This document shows, piece by piece, positions 12,581-39,759 of a DNA stretch of 64,000 nucleotides; position 1 is the stretch's first letter, and each line of letters starts with the position of its first letter. The position numbers and the translations under genes were made by a program. Below the pieces are notes generated by a model. That model was not told the origin of the DNA. It saw nothing but the letters and a program-made list of their open reading frames with translations, and searched no databases. Origin of the DNA: Monodelphis domestica. Taxonomy: Eukaryota > Chordata > Mammalia > Didelphimorphia > Didelphidae. The DNA is taken from positions 74,900,305 through 74,964,304 of the forward strand of contig NC_077227.1 in assembly GCF_027887165.1 (NCBI RefSeq), written 5' to 3'.

Positions 12581-13020
12581 CATTGAAGAGGGTCACAGAG
12601 GGACTTCTGCAAAGGGAAAATGCCAAACAAATTCTTGAGGCTCTGAGGTTTCCCTTCTTTTCCCTTTCCTCCCTTCTCTGCTCAAGGGAAAGAAATCAAG
12701 CCTTAGCTTGAGCTGGGGGAGATGTGGCTCTGACTGATGTCAAGATAGCATCATTGGGTGCTTCCAATTTAAAAATGAATAGACAAAAGTGGGGGCACCC
12801 AAGGCCACTCCTGTAGTTTTGAGTAAGATCACATCGAAAACACTCGATGCCCCAAAGACAACAGGGAACTTCATGGTAGCCTAGTAAGTGGGCTTGCCTA
12901 CATTCACCCTAAAGACTCTCTTTTGTTCTTCCCCCTTCTTTCCTGACTTCCCTCTGGAGGTGTAGCATCAATATCAGAAAAGTTGCTTCTTTGGCCAGTT
13001 CCTTGATGTACCGATCTTAT
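12581..13020. other. Intergenic, nothing recognised
   Basis: No coding or repeat signature that I can name. Confidence 0.5.
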
Positions 13021-13420
13021 GGATCATAAGACTTGGAACTGTAAGGTACATTAGGGAACACCTAGCTCAATGCCCTCATTTTATAACTGAAGAGATTGTG
13101 GCCCAGAGGGTTGAAGAGGCTTTTCCCAGACACACATATATAAATATAAGAACCAGGATTTGAACAAAAGTCTTCTCACTCCAAACTCAAGGCTTTCCCG
13201 GCTGTTCCTTGCTGCTTTAAGTCATAGCTCATCATTCCAGAATCTCAGAATTTTTTAGTTGGAAGTGCCTTTGGAGGGCATCTAAACATTTGCATTTAAG
13301 TAAAAACATTCACTACCCAATATAGCCAATGAATGGTAGCCTAGTTTTTGCTTAAGACCTCCAGTTAAGGGAATTTGTTACCTTCCAAGGTAGCCCATGC
13401 CACTTTTGGACAGCTCTGTT
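13020..13420 (-). mobile_element. Old MIR-like SINE pieces
   Basis: CATTTTATAACTGAAGAGAT with GGATTTGAACAAAAGTCTTC, then a second piece starting CAGAATCTCAGAATTTTTTA. These are MIR-type fragments; the second is weak. Confidence 0.5.
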
Positions 13421-14269
13421 TGTTGATCATTTTTCCTTACCATGGCCTCTTTGCCACTTCCAATACTGCTGAGGCTAGATGATGTTAAGCAGTTTCTTCA
13501 GAGTACTGAGGAAAACATTCTACTCCAACTGAGTGATTCTTGAGCTATTAACCATAATTCATTCAAAGAAGAAATAGATGCCAGGCCACTGGCCACAGCT
13601 TGGGTGGATGTACCTGGGACATTTGAGAGATACTCTTCTTAGAGACTCATAATAAACTTAGATTGCTGACCTCCATCCTAGATGATGTCATCAAGAGATA
13701 CAATACTATTAGATTCTGGGTTATTGCCTAATCCTTCCCTCTTTTCCCTGAATGAGCCTGGTTAACCTCCACAGGGCTCTGGGTTGTGCCCAAATGTCCT
13801 TTGGAGGGGATAGATAACGTCACTCTCAGTTTCCTCTGCCACTTGGAGAAGTAACTCCAATGCTCTCTCCAACTGATTGAAGTGTTATAAGAAAGAATGA
13901 GCTCATGCTTGGACTAAAATCTTTTCTGAAATAACCTCTATATTAAAACCCAGTGCCATCAGCTACTAGGATCATCACTCATACACTGGAGACAACAGTA
14001 ATGTCTCACAGGGAAGATGGCCAAGGTGATACCGATGTGGTAAGACAATTAAATTGCCATATGCAGATTTAAAATTGAAGAATTGTATTACAGGGAGCAG
14101 AAAAAAGTGAGGAATGCTCTTCCCTTCTAGTTTCATCTCATATATTTGTATGAGAACTTGTATATCATGGTGACAGGTCTATCTGAGAGTGCCAAGTGAT
14201 AAAAAGACAGAACAACCTTATTACATACACTGTTCTAGAGTGACAGTTTTCCCCATCTCCCCTCTCTCA
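13421..14269. other. Intergenic, nothing recognised
   Basis: No open frame of note and no repeat signature that I can name. Confidence 0.5.
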
Positions 14270-14435
14270 GGGATTGCTATGAATTAGGATCATTAGAGTT
14301 AGAGTGTAAAGGGACCTTGGAGATTGTCCACTCTACTCTCTTTATTTTTACAGATGAAGAAACTGAGGCTTAAAAGGGGGACTGAGAAAAATATTTAAAT
14401 ACAGGACCAGGGACTTGAACCCAGGTTTTATGGAT
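14270..14435 (-). mobile_element. MIR-like SINE
   Basis: TTTACAGATGAAGAAACTGA, then GGACTTGAACCCAGGTTTTA. Confidence 0.65.
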
Positions 14436-14689
14436 TCTAAATCCAGAATGTCAGAAGGAATCTAGTTTCCTTTCCTTCAGCCCTCTGGTAGTTTACAATG
14501 TTTAAAGTCAGTATGACTTTATAATGGTTATAATGGAGGTTATAATGAAGACTAGGCACAAAATACTGGGACCCCTGTCTTGTTTCACCATCATGGTTTT
14601 CCATAAAGATCATCTGGAATAGGGAACCAGAGAACAGCTGCTGAACAAACACTGATAATTAAACAAAAATATCTCCCTATTACTTCTAG

Positions 14690-15125
14690 GAACAAATACA
14701 AACTCCTCTGTTTACCATTTAAACTCCACTCTTATCTTTTCAGACTGATGATACAACACTCTTGCTTCTCTAAATCTACATTCTGACCAATTTGGCCAAC
14801 TTTGGTAGCCCTTGTATGTGACATCCCATTTCCTATCTCTGTGCCAGAAATGCTCTCTCATGTCCATCTTCTGAAACTCCTAGTTCTCTTCCAAGTTCAT
14901 CTCAGAAGTTCTCTCGGGACATCAATCTTTCCTGGTTCCTCCACTTCTTAGGAGACTCTTGCCATTATTTTGTATTTATTTTGCATATACTTGTGTTTAC
15001 TTGCCAGTGTGCATGTTGCATTCTGGCTCTAGAATGCAAGCTCCTTAGAGGTAGAACCTGATTCATTTTTGTCTTTATAGTTCCAGTGTCTGTTACATGA
15101 TACTTCAGAAATGCTCACTGAATCG
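14690..15125 (+). mobile_element. L2 LINE 3' end
   Basis: GAACAAATACAAACTCCTCT, CCATTTAAACTCCACTCTTA, TCTAGAATGCAAGCTCCTTA and CAGTGTCTGTTACATGATAC follow the L2 3' end order to its close at TGAATCGAATTG. Confidence 0.7.
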
Positions 15126-15600
15126 AATTGGTTTGGCAAGGATTTCTTCATTGTCCTTAATCTCTTTTGCCATTCCTCCCACCAAAAAATGGAGTTTCCA
15201 CTTGTTCTTCTGGGCTCCTCAAGTCACTAGGCTGTGTTCTACAATTTTGTAATAATGCTCCCATATGACCACAAAGGGATTTTGTAGTTTTATTCAAAAG
15301 TGAATTCTCCTGAGTAATAACATCAAGGTAGATTTTCATCTTTTATTTGTAAGTTTCTCAGCAGAGTTCTAGTTCTTTAATATTGCCTTTTGCCAACTAC
15401 CCAAGGAACATCCTCAACTTTATCACTTCCAGACACAAATTAGAATTCACTGGTTTCCATGGTAGTAGTTATTCAAACTGGCGATTACTTATGAGGTTTC
15501 AATCTAGTCCAACACTTGACAATAGTGAGTGGGATGTAGGTAAGTGATCAGTCAACAAGGATTTCCTCTTCTTGGGGATACTAAAATAATATAAAGACCT
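15126..15600. other. Intergenic, nothing recognised
   Basis: No signature that I can name. Confidence 0.5.
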
Positions 15601-16100
15601 TGTCTTCAAGAAACCTACAGCCTCAATGAAGAGAAAAGGCATTATGCCAGGTGAAAAGGTAACTAATAAAACCAGGCAGTTTATGCTAAGTACCAAATGA
15701 GTGATATTGATTTCAGGAACTTTTTATTCAAAGGAGGGAAATATCCCGTGATCTGACTACAAGATGTGATGGTCTGAGAAAACTGTCATAGGGGAGGTAG
15801 AATTTAAACTGGAACTTGGAGGATTTGGAGAATGGAGAGGAGGCAGGAGCTCTTTCTAGGCAGGAAGAATGCCATGAGCCAAGGGGAGAAGTAGAAAAGG
15901 GAAAGCATGTTTGGGGAATGGTGAAAAAAAATCAATTTGACTAGAGAGTTCATGTGGGAGATCTAGCTAGAAAAGTTGGATGGATACAGCTTGCAGAGGA
16001 CCTTTAGTGTGATATTCCCAAATTTAGATTTTATCCAATGGGCAATGGAAAGCCATTGAAAGTTTTCAAAAAGGAGAGGGTCACAATGAAAATGTTGTTT
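15600..16100 (+). repeat. Old dispersed repeat, unnamed (copy 3)
   Basis: CAAGAAACCTACAGCCTCAA, AACTGGAACTTGGAGGATTT, CTAGGCAGGAAGAATGCCAT and TATCCAATGGGCAATGGAAA match the order of the 6.0 and 57.3 kb copies. Confidence 0.55.
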
Positions 16101-16124
16101 TAATCTTTGTCTGGAAGGTATGGA

Positions 16125-16405
16125 ACAGGGCTTCTTAACTTTTTTCTTGTATATGGGACTGCTTGATGATCTGGACCTCTTCTGGAATAATTTTTTTAAA
16201 AAATCATCATTGAAGGAAATGCTAAGTTTAAATTAGTTAGTGAAAATAAATGTCTTTTTTAAAATAATAATTAATTTAATTAATTTAATTTAATTTAATA
16301 ATAAAATATGTCATTTTTCCCCATCCAGATCCACAGACCTGTTGCAATCTACCACCCTAAAGAATCCATGGACCCTCAGTTAAGAATCTCTGAGGTAGTA
16401 AACTC
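16125..16405. mobile_element. Non-autonomous DNA transposon-like element (copy 1)
   Basis: Begins about GGGCTTCTTAACTTTTTTC and ends with its rough reverse complement, TTAAGAATCTCTG. The interior holds GACCTCTTCTGGAATAATTT, and a partner at 31335-31495 has the same ends. It contains a (TTTAA)n run at 16262-16300. Probably hAT-like, not proven. Confidence 0.55.
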
Positions 16406-16562
16406 CATATATGATGATGCTTTCTCTGCCTCTAATCAACATCTTTTATTCTACTCCAGGAGTCCCTTGACCTGAATTCTATGATCATATTTTAAAAAAT
16501 GTTGATAACTATATTTCAATAAAATTGGTTTGCTTTTAAAAAAAGAAAGACTCTCTGATGGA

Positions 16563-16765
16563 GGGAGCAGCTAAGTGGCTCAGTGGATTGAGAGCCAGGC
16601 CTATAGATGGAAGGTCCTGGGTTCAAATCTACCCTCACACAATTCCTAGCTGTGTGAGCCTGGGCAAGTCACTTAGCTCCAATTGTCTAACCTTTACTGC
16701 TTTTCTTCCGTGGAGCCAATAGTTAGTATTGATTCTAAGACAGAAAGTAAGGGCTTAAAGAAAAG
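16563..16765 (+). mobile_element. CORE-type SINE
   Basis: GGAGCAGCTAAGTGGCTCAG, GGTTCAAATCTACCC, GTGTGAGCCTGGGCAAGTCA, then an A-rich tail. It abuts the 5' edge of the L1 remnant. Confidence 0.9.
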
Positions 16766-18310
16766 GAAAATACCTCTGATATAGAAATTGAACAAGTCAT
16801 AAATGAACTCCCTAAGAAAAAAATGTCCAGGGCCAGATGGATTTACAAATTATTTCTACTAAACAGTTAATGACAACTAATTCTAATATTGTACAAACTA
16901 TTTGAAAAAATGGGTAAAGAAGGAGTCCTATCAAATCCCTCCTATGACACAAATATGGTGCTGATAAAAAAAAAACAGGGAGAGCAAAACCAAAGAGAGA
17001 AAACTATAGGCCAATTTCTCTAATGAATATTGATGCAAAAATTTTAAATAAAATACTAACAAAGAGATTACAGTAGCATATTTTAAAAATCATACACTAT
17101 GACCAAGTGTTTTATTTATACCAGGAATATAAGGCTGGATCAATATTAGGAAAACTATAAGCATAATTGACTATATCAATAACAAAAACAACTAAAATCA
17201 TATGATTATATCAATAGATACAGAAAAAGATTTTGATAAAATGCAATATTCATTTCTATTAAAATCCTACAAAGCAAAGGAAATAAATGGAGCCTTTTTG
17301 AAAATGATAAATATTATCTATTTAAAACCAAGGGCAAGCATTATCAGTAATAGTGATCAATTAGAAGTTTCCCCAATAAGATCAGAGGTGGAGCAAAGAT
17401 GTCCATTATCACTACTATTATTTAATATTGCATTAGAAATGCTAACTGAGCAATAAGACAAGAAAAAGAAATTGAGGAAATAAACATAGGCAATGAAGAA
17501 ACAAAGCTATCACTCTTTGCAGATGATATGACGGTATACTTAGAAAACCCAAGAGAATCAATAAAAACTACTTGAAATAATTAACAATGTTTGCAAGGTT
17601 ACAGGATATAATGGAACTTCCATAAATCACCAGAATTTCTACATATTACTAACAAAACCCAGCAGAAAGAATTAGAGAAATTCTGTTTAAAATAATTACA
17701 TACAACATGAAATATTTGGGAAGCTACTTGCCAAATCAAACCCACAGTCTATATGAATGCAATTATAAAATACTTTTTGTACAGATAAAGTCAGATCTAA
17801 ACAATTGAAGAAATAGCAATTACTCATAGGTAGACTGAGCCAGTAACAAAGTGACAATTCTGTTTAAATTAATTTATTTTCTCAGTGCTATACCAATCAA
17901 ACTACCAAATGATAATTTTATAGCTCTAGAAAAAGTAATAACAAAATTCATCTGGAAGAACAAAACATCAATAATATCAAAGAAAACAATTAAAAAATTG
18001 TGAAAGAAAGTAGCCTAATACATTCAGATGTAAAACTATATTAGAAAGTGATATCATCAAAACAATCTGGTACTGGCTAAGAAATAAAGTGGTGGATCAG
18101 TGGAATAGATTAGGTACACAATAAACAGTAGGAAATTACCATAATAATGTAGTATTTGATAAACTCAAAGATCCAAGTTTTGGGGGTTTTGACAAAAATT
18201 TCTGGGGAAAATAGAAAACAATTTGGCAGAAACTAGGCACAGACCAACATTTCATACTATATAATAAGAAAGGGTCAAAGCAAGTGCATGATTTAGACAT
18301 GAAGAGTGAT

Positions 18311-18498
18311 TTGAAGGGCAGCTAAGTGGTTCAATGGATAGAGCTCCAGACCTAGACTTGGGAGGTTCTGGGTTCAAATTGAACCTTAGAAACTTCCTAG
18401 CTATGTAACCATGGACAAGTCACTTAACCTGTTTGTCTAATCCTTGCCCTTCTGCTTTAAGAGTTGCCACTAATACGGGAAGTAAGGATTTTTTTAAA
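18311..18498 (+). mobile_element. CORE-type SINE inside L1
   Basis: Flanked by AAGAGTGAT at 18302-18310 and 18499-18507. The L1 text resumes after it. GGGCAGCTAAGTGGTTCAAT head and GGTTCAAATTGAACC B-box region. Confidence 0.9.
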
Positions 18499-19406
18499 AA
18501 GAGTGATATAAGTAAATTAGGGAAGCATGGAACAATTTACCTGTCAGATCTATGGAGAAGGGGAGAATTTTTGATTAAGTAATAGAGACGATCATGGAAG
18601 TAAAATGGATAACTTGGATTATATAAAATTAAAAAGTTTTTGTCCAACCAAAATCAATGTAGTCAAAATGAGAAGGTAAGAAGAAAATGAGGGATGGGGG
18701 TTGTAGTAAGTTTCTCTGGAAAAGGCCTAATTTCTCAAATATATAGGGAATTCTGACAAATTTATAAAAAAAGGAGTCATTACCCATTTGATAAATGGTC
18801 AAAGAATATGAACAGGAAATTTTCAGAATAAGAAATAAAAGTTATCAATAGTCACATAAAAAAATCTAAATCTCTAGTAATTAGAGAAGTGCAAATTCAA
18901 ACAAACTCACTTTTTTTTACAAAGAGTATCACTTTACACATATCAGATTGGCTAAAAAGACAGGAAAGGAAAAGGATAAATGCTGAAGAGGATATGGGAA
19001 ATTAAGGACACAATGAACTGTTGGTGGAATTGTGAACTGATCCAACTTTTCTTGAGAGCAATTTGGAACTATGCCCAAAGGGCTATAAAACTGCATTCTT
19101 TTGAACCAGCAATATCACTCCTAAATCTGAATACAATAGAGAGCAAAGAAAAAAGGAAAAGGACTTATTTGTGCAAAAATATTTATAATAATTCCTTTTC
19201 TTGGTGTCAAAGAATTGGTAATTGAGAGGATGCTCATCAATTAGGGAATAGCTAAACAATATGTGGTATATAATTGTGATGGAATACTATTATATTCTAA
19301 GAAATGACAAGCAGAATAGCTTCAGAAAAACCTGAGAAGACTTGCCTAAACTGATGCAAAATGAAACCAGCAAAATCAGCAACATTGTACACAGTAGTAG
19401 CAATAT

Positions 19407-19598
19407 ACCTTACCTTTTGCCTTGGTGTCAATAATGTGTATAAATGCTCCAAGGCAGAAGAGTGGTATGGGCTAGGCAATGGGGGTCAAGTGACTTGCCT
19501 AGGGTCACATAGCTGGGAAGTGTCTGAGGTCAGATTCGAACCTAGGACCTCCCATCTCTAGGCCTGGCTCTCAATCCACTAAGCCACCCAGCTGCCCC
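19407..19598 (-). mobile_element. CORE-type SINE inside L1 with 15-base duplication
   Basis: The direct repeat CAGTAGTAGCAATAT lies at 19392-19406 and 19599-19613. The SINE is reversed and close to the consensus. Confidence 0.95.
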
Positions 19599-19740
19599 CA
19601 GTAGTAGCAATATTTTAAGAATGATCAACTATGTAAGACTTGACTGCTCTGATTAAGACAATGACCTGAGACAATTCCAAAGGACCCATGTTGAAAAATG
19701 CTATCCACCTCCAGAGAGAGAACTGATGGATTCTGTCTCC

Positions 19741-20970
19741 CTTCTACAGAACTGTCTCCCTTCTACAGGCTCCTCTCCCTTAATAGAAGCCTTTCTCCCT
19801 GAGTTTTGATGTCTGAGTTTTGATGTAGCTCTCCCTTTTGGAGAGCTACAAGAAGCAGCCCAAGTAATTTGCAAAGCTCAGATAAGGGCAGGATGGGGGG
19901 TTGGGAATGTAAGTGACAAGAGAGCAAGAATAGACCTCCAAACCCTAAGACTCATTTAGGGGTGCTGATTTGGGCAGGAGGCAATTGTCCTGACTAGTGG
20001 AAAGAGTGGCTACAAACTCTCTATGAGCCATTCTGAAATGAGAGGCAAAGAGTGCAGGAGACATGGTTTTTTTCAGCCATCTGAAGAGATCATTTGCTTT
20101 GAAGGTGGAGCTGTGAGAACCAGAAGTTGCAGTTAGTCTAGGGATATTCTGATCTATGAAAGTACTTTCACATGGTTAGCTAGAACTCCATTTTCATGCC
20201 TTTCTAGTTCAGCTCCCTAAAAGCCAGCATTTTCATAAGAAGGTAAGAGGCCAGGGAAAGAGTGTTGCAGAGGAGGAGGACTGGGATACTGGAGGGGAAA
20301 AGAATAAATGCAATGGCAGAGTAGTGACTGAGGGGAGTGAACCCAAGCCCTTTCCCTTTTCTGGAGCTCCACCAAGGATAATGCTGTGAGCCCCAGGGGA
20401 AGTATAGGACCCTTAGGAGAGAATTGGTCTTCTCCAAAGGGAGAATTTCTTGATTTCTTTGGGCTTGACTGTGAGTACTTCCCATAAGCTTTGTCAGCCC
20501 AAGAGCTTATAAAGGGAGCTGGTAGCTCCCTGTGGGTCAGTGTTTGCCAGATAATGAAGTTTTCTAGTTCTATTCAGGTGGGAGCAACAAGCCGGGCAAG
20601 TGAGAGTTTCACAAAGTATACCTGGGCCCTTTTTGCAGGAAGACTTCTCCGACAGACGTTATAGAAATCTATGCAAGAAATATTTACATAATTCATAGAT
20701 GAGAATATCCTAATAGGTTGTTGAAGGAAACTAAGCTGTTTGGGAGACGTCTCTCAAGTTTGGAGATTTATGCCAAGAGTTAAACTGTTTCCTTCCATAA
20801 TATGCTCATTAGTGCCCCTGTCAGGAGAGAGTTATGTCTGGCAAAAATATCCATTTATTAGATTGGTTATGGCAATTCCATTGTCATTAAGCATGTCTGG
20901 AGGCAGTGGATGGAACTTTCCTTATCTGTCAAATGAATCAGTGGGACACAAGGGAAAGAACTAGGAACGT
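19741..20970. other. Intergenic, mostly unexplained
   Basis: Holds short tandem doublets (GTCTCCCTTCTACAG twice at about 19734-19770; CTGAGTTTTGATGT twice at about 19799-19825) and an 11-base perfect hairpin (19824-19850). Nothing else recognised. Confidence 0.5.
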
Positions 20971-20971
20971 C

Positions 20972-21181
20972 TTCTTTTTTTTATTTTAAACCCTTACCTT
21001 CTCTCTTAGAATCAATACTGCATATTGGTTCTAAGGCAGAAGACTGGTAAGGGCTAGGCAATGGGGGTTAAGTGACTTACCCAGGGTCACAGAGATGGGA
21101 AGTGTCTGAGGTCAAATTTGAACCCAGGACCTCCCATCTCTAGGACTGACTCTCAATCCACTGAGCTACCCAGCTGCCCCC
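20972..21181 (-). mobile_element. CORE-type SINE
   Basis: TTTTAAACCCTTACCTTCTC tail and CTACCCAGCTGCCCCC head, reversed. Worn flanks CTAGGAACGTCTTC and CTAGAAACTTCT suggest the target duplication. Confidence 0.92.
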
Positions 21182-21527
21182 TAGAAACTTCTGAATACAG
21201 CTCTGTCACTTACTATCTTAGACTTGGACAAGTCCTTCAAGGCCTCTTCCTGGCTAGTTATTATGTGCTAATCTCACAAGGTTGTGGTGAGGATAAAATG
21301 AGATAACAGACATAAAAGTTGAAGTCCTAGACCAGTGTGAGAGAGTGGGTGGAGAGAGGTATTATTACAGACTTTGAATAAGGGACCTCAGAGCTCATGC
21401 TTTATTTTAACTATCATTGATTTTAATTAGTGACATTAATAATTGTGGCAGCTTTCCAGTTCAAGGATTCTCCTCTCCCCAGTGCCTAGCATTACACCAG
21501 GCACATAGGAAGCATTCAGGAAATGTT

Positions 21528-21726
21528 TTTTTAAAACCCTTACTTTCCACCTTAGAAATAATACTGTGCATGGGTTCCAAGGCAGAAGAGTGGTAAGGGC
21601 TAGGCAATGGGGGTTAAGAGACTTGCTCAGGGTCACTCAGCCAGAAAGTGTCTGAGGTCACATTTGAACTCTGGCCTTTTATCTCTAGGCCTGACTCTCA
21701 ATCCACTGAGCCACCCTGTAGCCCCC
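21528..21726 (-). mobile_element. CORE-type SINE
   Basis: Reversed copy between similar flanks GGAAATGTTTTT and GAAATGTTTTTG. Head GAGCCACCCTGTAGCCCCC. Confidence 0.92.
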
Positions 21727-21974
21727 AAGAAATGTTTTTGATTGATTGACCAAGGCTTACCTATTGTTATCAATACATAACTTCTTTCTCCAGATGATCA
21801 ATACTGGACAGCACTAATTGTAAACAAGTGTCTTCCCATCTAACAGACTTCACTCTCCCAGTTATTACTTTTACATTTCAGGCCATCTCTGAGTTCTCAG
21901 GTTTATCCATCAATAGGGAACAATCGCGGAGTGGTAGGTTAGGTTCTGTGTTTGGAGATACAAAGATCTGGATT

Positions 21975-22230
21975 CAAATCGTTCATTCTATAAACATCGA
22001 GTGCCTACTATGTGCCAGGCTTTGTGGTAAGCACTAAGAATGCAAAAAGAGTTGCAAAAGATAGTTTCTGCCCTCAAGGAGCCTTCAGGTTAATGGGGGA
22101 GACACGATGCAAACAACATAAATACAGAGTAAACAGGAGGAAATGAGCAGCTGGAGGGCACTGGAATTAAGAGGAGCTGGGGAATGCTTCCAGTCGACTG
22201 AGGGACTTCTGTTGGGACCCCTTTGCACTT
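21975..22230 (+). repeat. Old dispersed repeat, unnamed (copy 4)
   Basis: GAGTGCCTACTATGTGCCAG, CTGCCCTCAAGGAGCCTTCA, GATGCAAACAACATAAATAC and CTGGAATTAAGAGGAGCTGG in the same order as the other copies. It ends where the CpG island begins. Confidence 0.55.
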
Positions 22231-22932
22231 CGAAAGTAGCTCTGAGGCAGTGGGCAGGTCAGTGAACACGTCCCCCAGCGCCAGTTTTCCCATCTGCAAA
22301 AAGGAGGCTAATTATTATACCGGTAATTACCCATCTGGCCAAACGTCCGGCCGCTGGCCCTGGCAAGCAGCCCTCCCTCCTCGGGCCCCTTTCCAGTCGT
22401 ATCAGGGTGGAGTCGGCGGTCACCAAGACAGACCCCTGCCACCCGCTCATCCCACCCGGGAGTCAGAAGCTAGCAGAGCGCGCTTGAGGCAGCTGCACAC
22501 TCGCCCGGCTCCTGGGGCGTGGTGCTGAAGGGAGGGGGGAAGAAAGGAGGGAGAACGGCCCGCCTCCTTCCCCCTTTCCTCTTCCCCAAGGCTCTCCAGC
22601 CAGTGCAGTCCTTTAAAGCCCTGGGCGCTCCCCGAAGTAAGCTCCGGAGGGGTGGAGACTCCGCGCCGAGCCAGAGCCGGAGCAGGAGCAGGAGCTGGAG
22701 CCCGGATCTGGCGCTTGGTCGATTCAGTTCAGCGGCCGGAGGTCCGGGACATCCACGTGGGGGGCGAGGCGAGCCGGAGCCGGGGACAGTTGTCTCGGGC
22801 CAGGGAAGCCCAGAGGCCACTTCTGCCACTCTCTCCTCACCACCTCCTCTGCCACCCCTAAGGTGGGGAGCAGGAGCCAGGTTCCCCTGCCCCTGGCCCG
22901 CCTCTGGGGCACCTCGGCTGCTCTTCAGACTC

Positions 22933-38417
<15,485 letters not shown>

Positions 38418-38567
38418 TGGGGCTGCTCCGCGGGGACACCTGGGTGACCGAGGACACTTCCTGGGGCCGTGGACTTGGAGCGGACTCTGCAGGCTTAGGG
38501 AAGATGTCCTCACTAGCCCTGTCAGAAATAGGGCCTGGTCTTTCCTTGGTTAGCATAGGAATGGCCT

Positions 38568-38573
38568 AATAAA
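38568..38573 (+). terminator. SYT15 poly(A) signal
   Basis: AATAAA lies 151 bases after the SYT15 stop codon. This implies a short 3'UTR of about 170-190 bases. A reverse SINE begins about 30 bases further on. Confidence 0.75.
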
Positions 38574-38605
38574 ATGACCCCTCCTCCTTCCTGTGGAATA
38601 CTGTT

Positions 38606-38798
38606 TTTTAAAAACTCTTACTTTCTGTCCTGTTAACAACTCTTAAGGCAGAAGAGTGGTCAGGGCTGGGCAATGGGGGCTCAGTGACTTGCCCAGGGGC
38701 ACACAGCTAGGAAGTGCCTGAGGTCAAATTTGAACCCAGGACCTCCCATCTCTGGGCCTGGCTCTCAATCCACTAAGCCACCCAGCTAGCTGCCCCTC
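38606..38798 (-). mobile_element. CORE-type SINE just after SYT15
   Basis: Reverse copy. Flanks GGAATACTGTT and AGAATACTGTT suggest the target duplication. It begins about 30 bases past the SYT15 AATAAA. Confidence 0.92.
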
Positions 38799-39091
38799 TG
38801 GCGCTCCTTCTGGTAGAATACTGTTAAGGGTTTGGTAGGGGTCCTTCATCACTGTGAAGCTGAAGCTAAATTAGAATTTCAGACATTCAGATTGCGAATA
38901 GTATGCCATTAGAACAAACTTTCTCTGAGGTTAAATTCCCATCAGCAAATATGAACACTCTTAGAGAGGCAAGTTGGTCTCTGTGTTCGGCCATAAAAGG
39001 AAATGCCGTTTTAAGGGGACAGGAATAGGAAGAAACTAGGGAAATATTGTCTAGTGTACTTGGGCCATCGTGTCAATTAGAATGATGTAGG

Positions 39092-39298
39092 AGGGGAAGT
39101 TGGGTGGCTCGTGCATTGAAAGCCAGACCTAGAGATGGGAGGGAGGTCCTGGGTTCAAGCCTGTCCTCAGACACTTCCCAGATGTGTGACCCTGGGCAAG
39201 TCACTTAACCCCCATTGTCTAGTCCTTACCACTCTTCTGCCTTGGAACTGATATATAGTATTGGTTCTAAGATGGAAGGTCAGGGTTAAAAAAAATGA
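39092..39298 (+). mobile_element. CORE-type SINE
   Basis: GGGGAAGTTGGGTGGCTCGT head, GTGTGACCCTGGGCAAGTCA core, A-tail. Confidence 0.92.
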
Positions 39299-39342
39299 CA
39301 CATGGACTGGAGCTGTCAATCCTAGTAAGAGGTGCGTGACTT

Positions 39343-39759
39343 ATGCTTGGTTCACTTGAACCTCCTGGGAATCCTAACCTAGATGTGGGCATCAAGGATC
39401 TGCAGCAGAGGACTCATCCCAGGCACACAGTGACCCCAAGCTCAAACGAGATTCCTCATTGGAAGAAAAGCAAAGACATCATGTTACAAGCATTGAAACT
39501 AGCAGGGAGATCTAATTGGCCATTGCAGACTAAACAGACTTGGAGGAGGGGACACGTGCCGGGCTGTTCTACGGGACTGAAACAGGACGACTACCGAGGA
39601 ATTCCCGATGGAGAAAGTAGACCCTGGCCAGATGTAGTCAAAAGTCTTGACTTCTGGGCTTTCCTGTACTTTGACTATCTTAAGCCATTGTGTATTCCCA
39701 CGCTCCTCTGGTCATTAAAACTCTTGTGCCCCAAGACTGGCTGTCACTTTCTTTACTAG
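39343..39759 (+). other. Unidentified 138-codon open frame
   Basis: An unusually long open frame for this AT-rich intergenic DNA. It has no domain, signal peptide or family that I recognise. It contains many Lys, Trp and Pro and no low-complexity run. The surrounding text could also be an LTR (ATTAAA near its end at about 39715). I do not claim it is a gene. Confidence 0.2.

Larger units (their letters stand above)
16766..19740 (+). mobile_element. L1 LINE remnant (ORF2 reverse transcriptase to 3' end)
   Basis: Starts with GAAATTGAACAAGTCATAAA, leading to the L1 stretch before GPDGF. It continues through IISIDTEKDFDKMQ (17202 onward), CPLSLLLFNIALEML and FADDM near 17520, then the ORF2 C-terminal text and a 3' end near CAGAGAGAGAACTGATGGAT. 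Many stops and frameshifts; not active. Two SINEs (18311-18498, 19407-19598) have inserted into it. Confidence 0.9.

Noticed and set aside
17202-17456. 84-codon frame resembling reverse transcriptase
   Set aside because: Not a host gene: part of the L1 remnant at 16766-19740.
1-22000. GPRIN2 or NPY4R, expected neighbours of SYT15
   Set aside because: Both are largely single-exon genes with long frames; no such frame exists in this part of the window.
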